A stretch of 30,000 bases of DNA from Symbiodinium natans (taxonomy: Eukaryota; Sar; Dinophyceae; Suessiales; Symbiodiniaceae): positions 400,001-430,000 of the forward strand of contig CAJNDS010001646.1 of NCBI GenBank assembly GCA_905221605.1, read 5' to 3'. Shown piece after piece: positions 18,649 to 27,873 of the stretch. The number at the start of each line of letters is the position of its first letter. Within the stretch, counting starts at the first letter, position 1. Under the pieces are notes generated by a model. The model made no database searches. It was given only the letters and a program-made list of their open reading frames with translations, and was not told the origin of the DNA. Position numbers and translations under genes: made by a program.

Positions 18649-19230
18649 AGGGTTGGCGCCTCGGCATCCCCGAGTGTCCAGGTCGTTCCAATACCTGGCG
18701 CACAGAAGCGGTCGCAGTTCTGGCTGCTCAGCTGAAGGCCCCAGGCCATGGGTGTATACGGTGTATAGGGTTTGCTGGCGGTTGCTTTAAAATCCCCCAA
18801 AAACACAAGATAATTCTCCCTGTAGTGCGCTTACAAGGAAGAATATGTTTTTGATTTTTGGGGCTTCTTAAGCGAATGGTAGTGTGTGAAGGCCCGAAAG
18901 ACCTCCCTCTTCAAGAACCCGGCGGAAACAAAGGTCAACACCGTAAATGGCGAAGCATAGGAGATACTCAAAGCCCAAGAAACGGTCAGACTCCACACCA
19001 TCCCACCCCGTGGCCTATAACGTCCTCTTGCGTCCGTCGCGGCGCGTTCAGCAGGACTGGGACTAGGACCTGAGTGACAAAACATGCAGAGACTCGACCG
19101 CAAGCGGTTTGTAAGGACTGAGGTTGTTAGGATCTTGATGGACATCGTGTTGCTTTGGACGTTTCTTTGGTCGCCACTGCGTAGTCACGAGGTTTGCGAG
19201 ATGCGACTGTTTCGTGACGGCCCAGCGGTT

Positions 19231-19500
19231 TACATATATGCATATATACACACATACATGTACATGTACATGTACATGTATACATATATATATATATGTG
19301 TGTGTGTGTGTTTGTTTGTTTGTTTGCTTGTTTGTTTGTTTGTTTGTTTGTTTGTTTGTTTGTTTGTTTGTTTGTTTGTTTGTTTGTTTGTTTGTTTGTT
19401 TGTTTGTTTGTTTGCGTGTGTGTGGGTGTGCGTGTGCGCACGCGTGCGCGTTTGTGTGTGCGTGTGCGTGTGTGTGCGTGTGCGTGTGCGTGTGCACGTG
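19231..19500 (+). repeat. Compound microsatellite
   Basis: In order: TA/CA-rich, GTACAT hexamers (19258-19280), TA, (GT)n, (GTTT)n of about 100 nt (19310-19414) and GT/GC-rich (19415-19500). Cys-Leu-Phe-Val frames across it are artefacts. Confidence 0.95.
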
Positions 19501-19539
19501 TCTCAGTCTCAGTTCTTGCTCTCTCTACAACGCCCTGTA

Positions 19540-20000
19540 AGGGTTTAGGGGTTAGGTCTATGGGTGGTTCTCTACATTGGGGTCCCAGGGCTCCCTCATT
19601 AGGGTTTAGGGGTTTAGGATCCTATATTATCGTACGGAGTCTTATATATGAAGGCCTTTCTGATATGAGAGAGCCCTGGACAATAACCCCTAGACCCTAG
19701 ACCCTGAACCCTAAATCCCAAACCCTCAACCTGACTCAACCCGCCCCCTTTTCGATGGCCCCGGGCTGTGAGCTGCAGGGTCCCGGGGATGCCAGGAGGG
19801 CCTCGCCAGGAGTAAGGGTTTAGGCTTTAGGGTTTATAGGGTGTAGGGCCGAAAGGGTTTAGGGTTTTAGGGGTTTGGGTTTCTCCACGCAGCTCCTTGT
19901 CGATCGGGGCTTTCTGGGCTTTTGGGTTTTTAGGGTTTTTTGGGTTTTTGGGGCTTTAGGGTTCCTAGGGCTTTGACGGCTTTTCGGGCGGCAGGGCTTT
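19540..20000 (+). repeat. Degenerate TTTAGGG/TTTTGGG tracts
   Basis: Scattered TTTAGGG, CCCTAGA and GGGTTTTT variants in both orientations, no convincing exon. The 18650-19230 stretch before it likewise holds only unsupported frames. Confidence 0.7.
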
Positions 20001-20039
20001 TGGCTCTTTTGCCCATGTTGCAACCTTCACGCGCTGACG

Positions 20040-20331
20040 CGCGCAAGCTAGTCCAACAACTTCACCCTGCCGCATCCTGAAGGAATCTCCCTCCAACAGC
20101 CACCCAAGTCCCAATCGAAACAAGGCCCAGGCGGTTGCTGCTCAAGTCGAGGTTGCCCCGATCTGACCGAGAGGCAAGGCATAGGGCACAGGGCATAGGG
20201 CAGAGTCTGAGCTTGGGCTTTCAGGGGTTTAGAGGGCTTATGGGGCCCTCGACTGCAGGATGAGTTTACGGCCCTGAAGACCTCCTTTGAGGACTTTGTG
20301 GCTGAAGCTTGCGAGGAACTACCAGGGCCTG
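20040..20331 (+). CDS. Candidate exon pair around a degenerate telomere tract
   Basis: Upstream open frame (about 20040-20164) includes NRNKAQAVAAQVEVAPI before TGA. After a degenerate AGGGCATAGGG...TTTAGAGGG tract and CTGCAG (20253-20258), segment 20259-20331 reads DEFTALKTSFEDFVAEACEE to a GTTAGG donor-like site. A GAG|GTTGCC donor in the upstream frame and the CTGCAG acceptor are both phase 0, giving a charged, helix-prone joined peptide. A GAG|GCAAGG (GC donor) in another frame is also phase 0. The family is not recognised. Confidence 0.28.
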
Positions 20332-21118
20332 GTTAGGCGCTGCAAGAGGCTTTGGGGAGGGGGGGGGGGGCATGAAGATCTTAAGCTCCTGCTGGCTTGA
20401 TCACCCTGCTTGAGGAGATGCCCCGCTTATTGTAGCTTGGTGACTCGACAAAAACTGGAGATGTTTGGAAGGCTGACGGTTCCGGATGCTCAGATTCATA
20501 AGATGCTTTAGAGCTCAGCTGATTTTGCACATGGGAACCCACTCTATACCAGCCTGTTCTACCCAGGACCCCAACAACTTCTTTCTCCTCACGTCTTCAC
20601 TGGGGTATGAGTCTTGGCAGGGCGAAGGACTCGCGTCCTGCTGTTGAGCCTGACTCTTGCATTCGATATAACTGCCCCCACAAAGGGCTCTATTCGGCGC
20701 ATAAGGGTCTAAAGGACGCTGTGGAGCCTGAACTGCAACTAAGCCCCCTGTAAACTTCGCACAGGTTCATGAAGCATGCATTAAAGATGGCGGCACCGGT
20801 ATCTGAGCCAAGCACTTGTCGACGAAAATGTTTAAACATTCTTGGCAGGCCTTACGGCTCGCGTGTTCACGGAAGACTCCGACAACAGGGGTGTGCCCAT
20901 AAAGGGAACAGCCCCCTCCGCGAAATCCCCGACACGCAGCAGGGAAAATGCAAAAAAGCTCCCACAGGAATCGTGGGGTCTTTTCGGGTCTTTAATCCTA
21001 AGAGCCCCCTTGCAAATCCAAGGTGTGACAAGGGGCTGCCGCAACCACAACAAACCACAACGTGTACGCTTTTGAGGAGTTTATAGCAGACGTCATTCTT
21101 CTCGTTTGTTGAGCTCAG

Positions 21119-21237
21119 GTTTCGGGTTCCTCGTTGATCACCAAGCGTTCAAGTCAAGTCGTCTTCTGTACCCCTGTCTACGGCGCGCAAGGACTCTGCT
21201 GCTGTGGAATGAGATTGTTGATGCCAAGAGCAGTTGA
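21119..21237 (+). CDS. Candidate C-terminal exon, unknown protein
   Basis: Acceptor CTTCTCGTTTGTTGAGCTCAG precedes two bases and 38 sense codons starting FGFLVDHQAFKSSRLLYPCL and ending VDAKSS before TGA. The pyrimidine-rich acceptor is better than average here. Another frame over the same bases is also open. The family is not recognised. Confidence 0.28.
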
Positions 21238-21268
21238 AGAATTTGTCATCTTGACGTCCGGAACCTCT

Positions 21269-21350
21269 ACGTGGGCATTTCCCGAACTAGGGGTAACCCG
21301 CTTATCCCCCAAATAGAATAGAATCCCCTATAGTCTTCAATGGGCATGAA
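21269..21350. mobile_element. Family-2 MITE-like copy
   Basis: TGGGCATTTCCC, TATCCCCCAAATAGAATAGAATCCCC and a terminal TGGGCAT match the 6.8-kb element (reverse orientation) and the interior of the 1.9-kb copy. Confidence 0.55.
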
Positions 21351-21591
21351 AGGGAGGGGCCACCCTCGGAGGCCTCAGTGGTAATTTGGGCCTTGGTCCT
21401 TTTTTGGGGTGCTGCTCAACAGCCGCTCGGCATCCTTATGTTTAAGGGGTAGAAGCGGTATAAGGGAGGGACCCCCTATATGGTCCCAAAATAGCTAAGT
21501 AGCCCCTAAGTACCGCTAAATAACCCCTGAAGTCCCTTGATACGTGTCATCACCCGATCATCGGAAGAGGGCTCTGCGACAGAAGCCTAAA

Positions 21592-21674
21592 TCACATGCA
21601 CCGCGCGCTTTGCTTCTCAGATCTTTTAAGCCTTCTCAAGGTGGAAGGGCTGTGCATAGTGGCTGCTTCCTCAG
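21592..21674 (-). CDS. Short terminal exon candidate after a CCCTAAA tract
   Basis: On the minus strand, a TTTAGGG x2 tract (plus 21687-21700) is followed by CAATCGCAG, then two bases and 26 codons (EEAATMHSPSTLRRLKRSEK...) to TGA. The upstream open segment I tried does not join it in phase, so it is weaker than similar cases. Confidence 0.2.
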
Positions 21675-21848
21675 CTGCGATTGCTAAACCCTAAACCCTA
21701 GACCCCCCTGACGGAGCGCGCTCCCCTATGCCCCACGCATCCTGGGAGACCACTCTCACCACGAGACCCCCCCCCCCCCCCAACAAAAAAAAACGCAAAA
21801 GAGGCAAAGAGGAGCTCAAGCCGATCTCGTTTCCCTCCAAATTCCAAA

Positions 21849-22060
21849 TGTCTTATATCGATCCAAAAACCCTAAACCTCCCTAAAACCTCCCTAAACAC
21901 AACAAGAACCCTAAAGAAAACCCCGTAAAATCCCGATGTATGACATCGATCCTGAAATTGAAAACCTAAACTTCCCTAAACCCTTCATAAAACACATAAT
22001 GTATAGATCCTAAAATAAGAACCCTCAACTTCCCAAAGCCCTGAACTTTAAACACAACCC
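21849..22060 (+). repeat. Three diverged tandem units of 60-90 bp
   Basis: Units start near 21849, 21937 and 22000 with TGT..TATCGATCC / TGTATGACATCGATCC / TGTATAGATCC, each followed by A-rich AAACCTAAACTTCCCTAAACCC-like sequence. Non-coding. The 22060-22650 stretch after it has diverged TAGGG motifs and no supportable gene. Confidence 0.6.
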
Positions 22061-22680
22061 GAAACCTCCCGAAAAGAGCCGGATTTTCGGGGGGCGGCTG
22101 AGAGTGACGTGGTCATCCTTGTGGCTCCACCAAGACGTGGGCTTTTCTGCATTCTCTGCGTTGATGTAGTAGGGGGTGCCTCTCAAGTCACTTGGGTTTG
22201 TGGGGTTTTTTAAGGGTTTTGCAGGGGGTTTAGAGGACTTGTAGGGTTCTTAGACGGCGTGTAGGGCTCTTAGAGGGTTTGTAGGGTGTGGGGCGCTTAG
22301 GGAGTTTGAGTCGTGCCTTACCGCCCTCTTTTGACCATCGCCGGCCAAAGAATTACGGAGGGTTCTAGCAGGCTTGGAGCCATCAAGCCTTTGCATGAGC
22401 TGCCTAGACATGTTTGTCATGTATTCAAGCGCACCACCTGAACCTCCACATCGGTTGCAAGGAGCCCGAACCCCACTTAAGCGTTGACCAAAAAAAACCC
22501 TCGCACGGCCCTTGGAGTGCCGAACCTGTCAGACCTCAACATTGGACCTCAGCTCCTAGAGTTTCCAGACCTCCCGGGGCCCGGCGCCTAGTTCCAAGTC
22601 ACACTCCGGAGTCTTGCCTTCGGCAGAGAGAAGGGAAAGGGGGGGGGGGGGCCAACGGGATTTAGGGTTTAGGGCCTTTT

Positions 22681-22778
22681 AGGTTGGGATGTTCCCCCTT
22701 ATGCTAACAGTCCTTCATAGGGACCATCGTATCCCCTACAATAATCCCCGATAATAGTAAGGGGGAACATCGCAACCT
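22681..22778. mobile_element. Family-1 MITE, copy 2
   Basis: A 98-bp element with near-perfect terminal inverted repeats: GGTTGGGATGTTCCCCCTTA on the left, and the reverse complement of the right end reads GGTTGCGATGTTCCCCCTTA. It is flanked on both sides by TTTAGGG sequence, as if inserted into a telomere-like tract. Confidence 0.8.
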
Positions 22779-22799
22779 TTAGGGTTTAAGGTCCAGGTC

Positions 22800-22930
22800 T
22801 TGAAGCCAAAGAGCTGTGGGGGTTAGGGACTGAGGGGTTGAATAGGGTTTTAGGGCTTTCGGGGTTTTAGGGTTTAGGGGTTTAGGGGGGTTTAGGGGTT
22901 TAGGGGTTGTTTCGGGGTTCGGGTTTGTAG
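22800..22930 (+). repeat. Degenerate TTTAGGG tract
   Basis: About ten imperfect units (GTTTTAGGG, TTTAGGGG, TTTAGGGGGG). No exon assigned after it. Confidence 0.8.
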
Positions 22931-23104
22931 GTCCGCTAGCACAGCCTCAAAGCCTGCACGGGAAAAGCCTCCCGATGGAAGCTGAGCTGCTCTCCACTTG
23001 CCGGTAGAACTTGCATTCCATCCTCTTTTCCTGCCAGGGAAACGGGGAACTCTACTAGGATGGCTCTTAAAGCCCTCTGAAGAATTTTCCTAAATCGGAC
23101 CCTC

Positions 23105-23294
23105 TTAAACCCAATAAGGGCAGATATGCAATGTCCCAATTGTTAAGGGGCTACCTAGCATGTAGCTAACTAGTGATTGCCCCCGCCGCGCCTCCGAAAA
23201 TTTGAATGAAAGCCCTCCCACAATCTTGAGACAATAGACTCTGGGGAGCATCCATGAAAGTCCAGGGCCAAACGCGATAAACTTAAGCCTGGAA
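23105..23294 (-). CDS. Candidate terminal exon behind (TTTAGGG)9
   Basis: On the minus strand the longest telomere-like array of the window is followed by GTGTGAGGCTGTTCAG and then an open segment of one base plus 62 sense codons to TAA. It includes RLKFIAFGPGLSWMLPRVYC and ends LTIGTLHICPYWV; hydrophobic patches suggest membrane or buried segments. A short upstream piece (EQGREAKGGV, ending with two bases before GTTTAGGG at 23387) would join in phase. The family is not recognised. Confidence 0.33.
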
Positions 23295-23323
23295 CTGAAC
23301 AGCCTCACACCTCAGGCCCTAAT

Positions 23324-23389
23324 CCCTAAACCCTAAACCCTAAACCCTAAACCCTAAACCCTAAACCCTAAACCCTAAACCCTAAACCC
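23324..23389 (-). repeat. Perfect interstitial telomere array (CCCTAAA)9
   Basis: Nine uninterrupted heptamers. It lies between a minus-strand exon candidate (ends 23105) and a plus-strand model starting 23436, so it could be an intron of the first or a shared spacer. Confidence 0.97.
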
Positions 23390-23435
23390 AACACCCCCTT
23401 TCGCCTCCCGGCCCTGCTCCCTGGTTAGGGTTCAG

Positions 23436-23754
23436 GTTTACGAAGCGACACGCGCCCATGTCCCCCAGTCCGGCGCGTCGCTGGAGACGGATGTCACCTT
23501 CAAGTCGAAGTGCTTCGACAGATACTTGCCTTCACCTCAAGGGGGGGCCCATGCAGAGGGTTGCGGTTTAGGGTTTAGGGTTTGGGGTTTGGGTTTAGGG
23601 TTTATATGGGGTTATAGAGTTTAGGGCTTAGGGTGTAGCAGAGGGTCCCGAAGAGATCAGCTCCGTAGCCAAGCCGAGATCCAAGGGGGCTTCTATGGGC
23701 CTTGGCGTGTTGAGGTGTGGGATTTGTGGGACCGCGCATATTATGGCTTCATAA
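23436..23754 (+). CDS. Candidate two-exon gene with an 82-nt telomere-like intron
   Basis: After TTCAG (23435) an open segment begins VYEATRAHVPQSGASLETDV, includes TFKSKCFDRYLPSPQ and ends with one leftover base at 23559. From GT at 23560 to AG at 23641 every base belongs to TTTAGGG-like units. Exon 23642-23754 supplies the two bases needed (Glu codon), continues GPEEISSVAKPRSKGASMGL and a CGICG pair of cysteines, and ends in TAA. The combined tail is about 78 codons. The family is not recognised; an upstream start is not found. This is among the best-supported models here. Confidence 0.45.
23560..23641 (+). repeat. Telomere-like tract forming a putative 82-nt intron
   Basis: Starts GTTGCGGTTTAGGG and ends TAGGGTGTAGCAG. 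Contains TTTAGGG, TTTGGGG and GTTTATA variants throughout, with no other sequence. Confidence 0.65.
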
Positions 23755-23805
23755 GCCCTCAAAAGCCTCTGCCCACTACACATCTACGCATGCACATCTG
23801 CTTGC

Positions 23806-23913
23806 AGGGTCTCCGGGCCCAAAGAGCTGAGTATGGCAATTGTGAGCAATGGCCAAAGCCTCTTCGAATTTGTGCCGGCCTGTCTTCACCAGATACGAGC
23901 TGCTGCCGGCTTC
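23806..23913 (-). CDS. Candidate internal exon with GC donor
   Basis: Between TGCTCAG (AG at 23915-23914) and GCAAGC (GC at 23805-23804) lie exactly 36 codons, phase 0 at both ends, starting EAGSSSYLVKTGRHKFEEAL and ending LFGPGDP. Dinoflagellates are known to use GC donors, and AG|G at the acceptor is common in them. The family is not recognised and no neighbours were assigned. It ends about 50 nt from the stop of the plus-strand model at 23754, so the two would be convergent. Confidence 0.33.
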
Positions 23914-24540
23914 CTGAGCACAGTGACTTAAGACTCGAGGGTTCATGACCTGGGGCTTTTTTGCACAGGGTACACGCACAGCGGGATCTTTGAGATCCCC
24001 CGTCACCTCATGCTGTAAATTTGTGATTGAGACTGAAAGCCTCGATGCCTCAATGGTGTGCAGGGCATTTCCCAGCTACTGCTCAATCGCGGAAATTCTT
24101 CGCGGCTTCGGGGTGAATGCACGTGGCTGTTGCGAAGGCCAAGCGTCCTTCTGGACGAACTCCAGCTCTATCCTTGAGCTCTCATCGCTGTTCTTCGCTA
24201 GCCTCAGGGTCCAAGCCAAGGGCTTGCGGGTGCCAGTCAAAAGAAGCTGTTTCTAATTCATCTTGGAGGTTCTGGTTGTGATGCTACGCGGACTTCAATT
24301 TCGGGGATGCCCAGATATCCAGAATCAGGAAGGACGGTTCAGTTCGAGTTCGCACCGTTTGCTTCGGATGAGGTTCCCTTGTGTGCTGGTGCCATGCCGA
24401 ACCCAAGCTGGTGGGTTGCGGTTCGGAGCCCCAGTCACGCAAAAAAAACCGCCGAAAGGAGAGCAACGCTGGAAGAAGCAGACTGGAAGAGCTGGGGCAA
24501 CGAAAGCGAGAGCGCGAGGAGATGCCGCGAGCAAGGGCGC

Positions 24541-24640
24541 GAGAGAGCGAGAGAGAGAGAGACAGGGACAGGGACAGGGACAGAGGCAGAGGCAGAGGCA
24601 GAGGCAGAGAGAGAGAGAGATAGAGAGACAGAGATGGAGG
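24541..24640 (+). repeat. Purine-rich hexamer array
   Basis: (GA)n, then GACAGG x3, GGCAGA x4 and (GA)n again. A frame through it encodes Arg-Glu/Asp/Gly repeats (RERERDRDRDRGRGRG), which I regard as an artefact of the repeat. The polypurine strand could form a triplex. Confidence 0.9.
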
Positions 24641-24713
24641 CGGGCGAGCACGAGAAACAAGAAAAGGAGCGTGTGCAGCGCAGATGGCGCCACTTCTGGG
24701 GACTATGACCATG

Positions 24714-24863
24714 ATTAATGAATGAATGAATGAATGAATGAATAAATGAATGAATGAGTGAGGGAGCGAATGAATGAATTAATGAGTGAATGAATGAATG
24801 AATGAATGAATGAATGAGTGAATGAATGAGTGAGTGAATGAATGAATGATGATGATGATGATG
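24714..24863 (+). repeat. (AATG)n, ending in (ATG)n
   Basis: About 35 tetranucleotide units with occasional AGTG variants, then five ATG/GATG units. No gene; it separates the purine array from the 24.9-25.2-kb region, where only a weak minus-strand frame exists. Confidence 0.93.
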
Positions 24864-25200
24864 CTATTATGTATGATGGCATCGATGCGACTCAATGAGA
24901 GGCAGAAGGGAACGTGCACCACAGACAACACTCTCCCTCACGCCCAAGAAGTCATATTGATACCATCTGAGCGCATCCCCAGCAGCATTGATCCCTCGGC
25001 CCCTGCGCACTAAAGCAGCACTTTCCTGTGGAAGGATCCAGTGTTGCCTCCCTCTCCAGCATCCTCCGGTGCAATCAGCAGGCCCTAGCTTTCTGGACCT
25101 TGTCCGGCCCTTCCGGTCAAGCAATTGACTCGCAAATGGGTAGTCAGACAATTAGGGTTTTCTTCTAGGGTCCTTTTGCAGGGGTGCCGGGCCGTACTAC

Positions 25201-25244
25201 TTTGGGAACCTATGCAGGGACCCTAATTTAGAGAACTTCCCAAA
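25201..25244. mobile_element. Small inverted-repeat element
   Basis: TTTGGGAA and TTCCCAAA lie 28 bp apart around CTATGCAGGGACCCTAATTT. It resembles the 6.0/16.6-kb palindromes in GGGACCC but is short, so the call is weak. Confidence 0.35.
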
Positions 25245-25249
25245 TACAG

Positions 25250-25619
25250 AAAGCGCCAGGAAAAAAAAACGCCGCCACAAATCTCCCACAAGGCGAGCGG
25301 CAAGAAGTTGTCCTTGAAGCCAATTGCTCGACCCGCGCCGCTGTTGTCGCAGCTGCTTTGGAACCCCCACCTGTGGCTGAGGCAGGCTCAGAGTAGACTC
25401 CTAAGGTTTAGGGAGTTTAGGGTTCAGAGTTGAGGGTTTAGGACACAAGAAGGGCGGGGGGAAGACTTCAAATCCTCTCAAGAGGCCTTTGGGTGCTATA
25501 GAGCTTGGGGATTCTGGCCCTCGAACTTCAGGATGGTGCAGGAGGACGGGGTGGACGCAGCAAGATGGTCACAGAAGTGTGAAGAATGGAAAACTTCCGA
25601 GGGTCGGCTTGTGAGCTGA
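25250..25619 (+). CDS. Upstream exon candidates of the 25-26-kb gene
   Basis: Segment 25250-25396 (after ACAG) includes GERQEVVLEANCSTRAAVVA and then AALEPPPVAEAGSE before TAG. Segment 25533-25619 includes EDGVDAARWSQKCEEWKTSE and could start after GTGCAG at 25541. A CCACCT|GTGGCT donor and that acceptor are both phase 0, with a TTTAGGG-like tract (25407-25442) between. Both are acidic/alanine-rich like the downstream exons at 25788-26110, which suggests one plus-strand gene. The junction from here to 25788 is not in phase with the best GT donor (GTGAGC); a poor GC site would be needed. Confidence 0.28.
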
Positions 25620-25787
25620 CACGGCGTGGACGACAGACATCCGCATGGCTCAACATGGGAGGGAAGGTGACTTCCGGATTGTATGCAAGGTACTGGTAGC
25701 TGCATTTCTTCGTGGCCCATAAAACTCCCCTCCCTAATCCCCCCCTGAATGACGCTGAATCCCCCCGCGTCCACGCCTGGTACGCAG

Positions 25788-26110
25788 GAAAGCTTTGGTT
25801 GCCTTGGCCGCAAAGGAGATTCAAGGTGCCCTGCAAACTGCAAACCTTGAATCCCTCAAAGATTCGCTTCTTGGCGCAGACCTTCGGGAGGCCTGGCTCA
25901 TGGCCAAGTTGGCAGCAGAACAGGGTTTAGGGTGTTTAGGGGCATTTAGGATTTGGGGCCTATAGGGGTGGGGCTAAGTTCTGCGCAGCCCACAATAGAA
26001 TGGCCATAAGTCGCTGGAAGCATTCCGAGAACCTGGAAGCTCTCAAAGTCCGCCCAAACGCGGCACTGTTCTTAGCCCTTCAGGGCTCCGGGGCTCGGAA
26101 ATTTCTTTAA
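25788..26110 (+). CDS. Candidate two-exon gene end with a 64-nt telomere-like intron
   Basis: After ACGCAG (25786-25787) exon 25788-25924 reads KALVALAAKEIQGALQTANL and SLKDSLLGADLREAWLMAKL, an alanine/leucine-rich probable helix or coiled coil, and ends with one leftover base. The 64 nt 25925-25988 start GTTTAGGG, are made largely of diverged heptamers and end CTGCGCAG. Exon 25989-26110 supplies two bases, then HNRMAISRWKHSENLEALKV and ...QGSGARKFL before TAA. Phase is preserved (Ala codon). The family is not recognised. A minus-strand frame (26318-26043) overlaps the second exon. Confidence 0.45.
25925..25988 (+). repeat. Telomere-like tract forming a putative 64-nt intron
   Basis: Begins GTTTAGGGTGTTTAGGGG, degenerates to GGATTTGGGG and TATAGGGG, and ends TTCTGCGCAG. 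GT-AG bounded, between in-phase open segments. Confidence 0.62.
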
Positions 26111-26561
26111 GAAGCCTGGTCACTTTCGAGGTACCACGCGCCTCCGATGGGGGAAGCCGGAGACTTCTTTGTTCGTAGCTGGAGAGTAACTGAAAGAGCT
26201 CGCGGTGGTGCCGCGTCGAGTCGGAGACAGCAAAGCATGAAGAGGGATTCAGGACGGACATCAGGCAAGAATGACATTCGAGCAGTGCCTCACTGAGGTG
26301 GGATGGAGAGTCAGTCATGTTCCAGTCCGGGTTTCTTCGTGAAAGTCCGGGTCTTAGCCATCAGAGGCCCGGCCACGACATGTTCCTTATAGCCCCCAAA
26401 TTCCAGAACCATGCCTAAGCCTAAACCTAACCCTAACCCGAACCCCCCGCCCAAGACCTGGTCGCGTCCGGTTAGGAGCATCATCCCCAAAATCACGCCG
26501 ACGAAGCCTTGGAGGGGGAGCTTTGGAGGGGGGGACCCCAGGTGTCTCTCAATGACTTCTT

Positions 26562-26669
26562 AACTTGAGAGGTTCCCCCTTATACTACAAGTCCGTCATC
26601 GGAACAACAATAGGGGGTTACTGTAATCCCGAGTAAGGACTGTTCGTATAAGAGGGACCATCCCAAGTT
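26562..26669. mobile_element. Family-1 MITE, copy 3
   Basis: A 108-bp element. The left end AACTTGAGAGGTTCCCCCTT matches the reverse complement of the right end (AACTTGGGATGGTCCCTCTT). The interior GTCCGTCATC, AGGGGGTTACTGTAATCCC and TAAGGACTGTT parallels copy 1. Confidence 0.75.
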
Positions 26670-26859
26670 TCAACTTTCACTACAAAAGCCTGCACCCCTC
26701 CCTCCCCAAGTTGGCCGGGGCTGAACCTCAACGCTCAGGGAGAATCAGGACAAGGATGTGCCGGCGGGACTTAGGACTTTGCGGCGCCCTTGGGTAGGGC
26801 GCCCTCAAAAAAGAAGAAGGCTCCGCATTCTGAGACGATTCCCAACCTTGGGGACCAGG

Positions 26860-26953
26860 TGAACCCTAAAAGGGTTTATGGCTCATATAGATATACCTTA
26901 ATAGGAATTATTATAGTAGTATACAGGGTATATGACCCCAATTTTAGGGTTCA
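26860..26953. mobile_element. 94-bp palindromic element ending in TGAACCCTAAAA
   Basis: TGAACCCTAAAAGGGTTTAT on the left pairs with the right end (reverse complement TGAACCCTAAAATTGGGGTC), and GCTCATATAGATATACC pairs with GTCATATACCCTGTATAC further in. It looks like a single-copy MITE whose ends resemble a telomere heptamer. The 26700-26850 and 26960-27590 flanks hold no supported gene. Confidence 0.5.
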
Positions 26954-27115
26954 TGTCGTCCCCAAGGAACAGCAAGCGCAAGTGACGAGTGAAGCCTCTG
27001 TTTTGAAGTGTCAGGGAACTGCCAGCGATGCAGCCGACGAGGAGGTGCAACTTGTCGGTGCTGACAGCATTTGGGCCTTGGCTTGATATAGAGTTGCCCC
27101 TTTTTCATGTAAAAT

Positions 27116-27129
27116 GGGGGGGGGGGGGG
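27116..27129 (+). repeat. G14 homopolymer
   Basis: Fourteen G in a stretch otherwise free of clear features. The long plus-strand frame that begins shortly after (27152-27781) has no protein-like sign beyond being open. Confidence 0.9.
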
Positions 27130-27873
27130 TCTTGCCGAGTTCCGGGTCGGGTTGAGGTCTTTCAAGCGGGGTTTGGGGGAGAAAGGGGATCGGAAGAACG
27201 AGTGCAGCATGGGCCAGGTCAACCTTCAGTCTGCTCTGGAGCACTGTCCGCTGCTGGCTTCTCGTGGACAACTTCTGGGACACTCGGACCTACTAAGACT
27301 ACGTGGGGTCATGGCGCTCTGCCTGCTCTTGTCCTTCCAGGATTCCAGACACAAGACTCGCCAGAACCCAAGCTACACACTGCCAAGTCTTCACCGAACC
27401 ACACCCAACTTAAAAGTGTTGAGGGAGTTTAGGGGATGGCCGTGCAAGGCGCTGCAAGCTGCGACAACCAGAGCGGCACCGAGGCAGCACAGGACACTGC
27501 CTCCGGGTGCAAACAAGATCAGGTCAGAAGAGGCACATGGAGGCAGGGCCTCATCTCAACACTGGGTCTCGGGTTTAGGCTTGAGGGTTCAAACCGTAAA
27601 ACCCCAAACCCTAGAAAGCCCAAACGGCTCCACCAAGGCCGATAATGAAAGGGCTCCATGTGATGCACACCGCACGCCTGTCTCCCAAAAGTTCTTCGGG
27701 GATGCCTGTGGCACCAGGCTCTCACCTTGCGCGCATTCCGTTTTGTGCGAAACAGGGTTTAGGGTTGCATTTGCTGGTTGAAGGGCTTTTAATAGCTTCA
27801 GCTCATGCCCCCAATGCCAAGCAGCTTTTACATGAGCCTCTCCTCTCTGGATGGAAGCGACTGACATCTCGGG

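Noticed and set aside
19063-19700. Cys-Leu-Phe-Val and Lys-Gln-Thr-Asn repeat proteins
   Set aside because: They are translations of the (GTTT)n and (GT)n microsatellites.
23661-23671. TCCGTAGCCA, identical to the 5' ten bases of the dinoflagellate leader
   Set aside because: The rest of the leader does not follow, and relics normally keep the 3' part. It falls inside exon candidate 23642-23754. A chance match is likely.
24263-24718. Arg/Glu/Asp-rich repeat protein
   Set aside because: Translation of GA and GACAGG/GGCAGA simple repeats; open in several frames on both strands.
26043-26318. 92-codon minus-strand frame (SHLSEALLECHSCLMSVLNP)
   Set aside because: Protein-like, but it overlaps the in-phase plus-strand exon 25989-26110 and has no splice or start support. 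Kept as a competitor only.
27152-27781. 209-codon open frame
   Set aside because: Mixed low-quality composition, passes through a telomere-like tract, no recognisable motif; a competing minus-strand frame is present.
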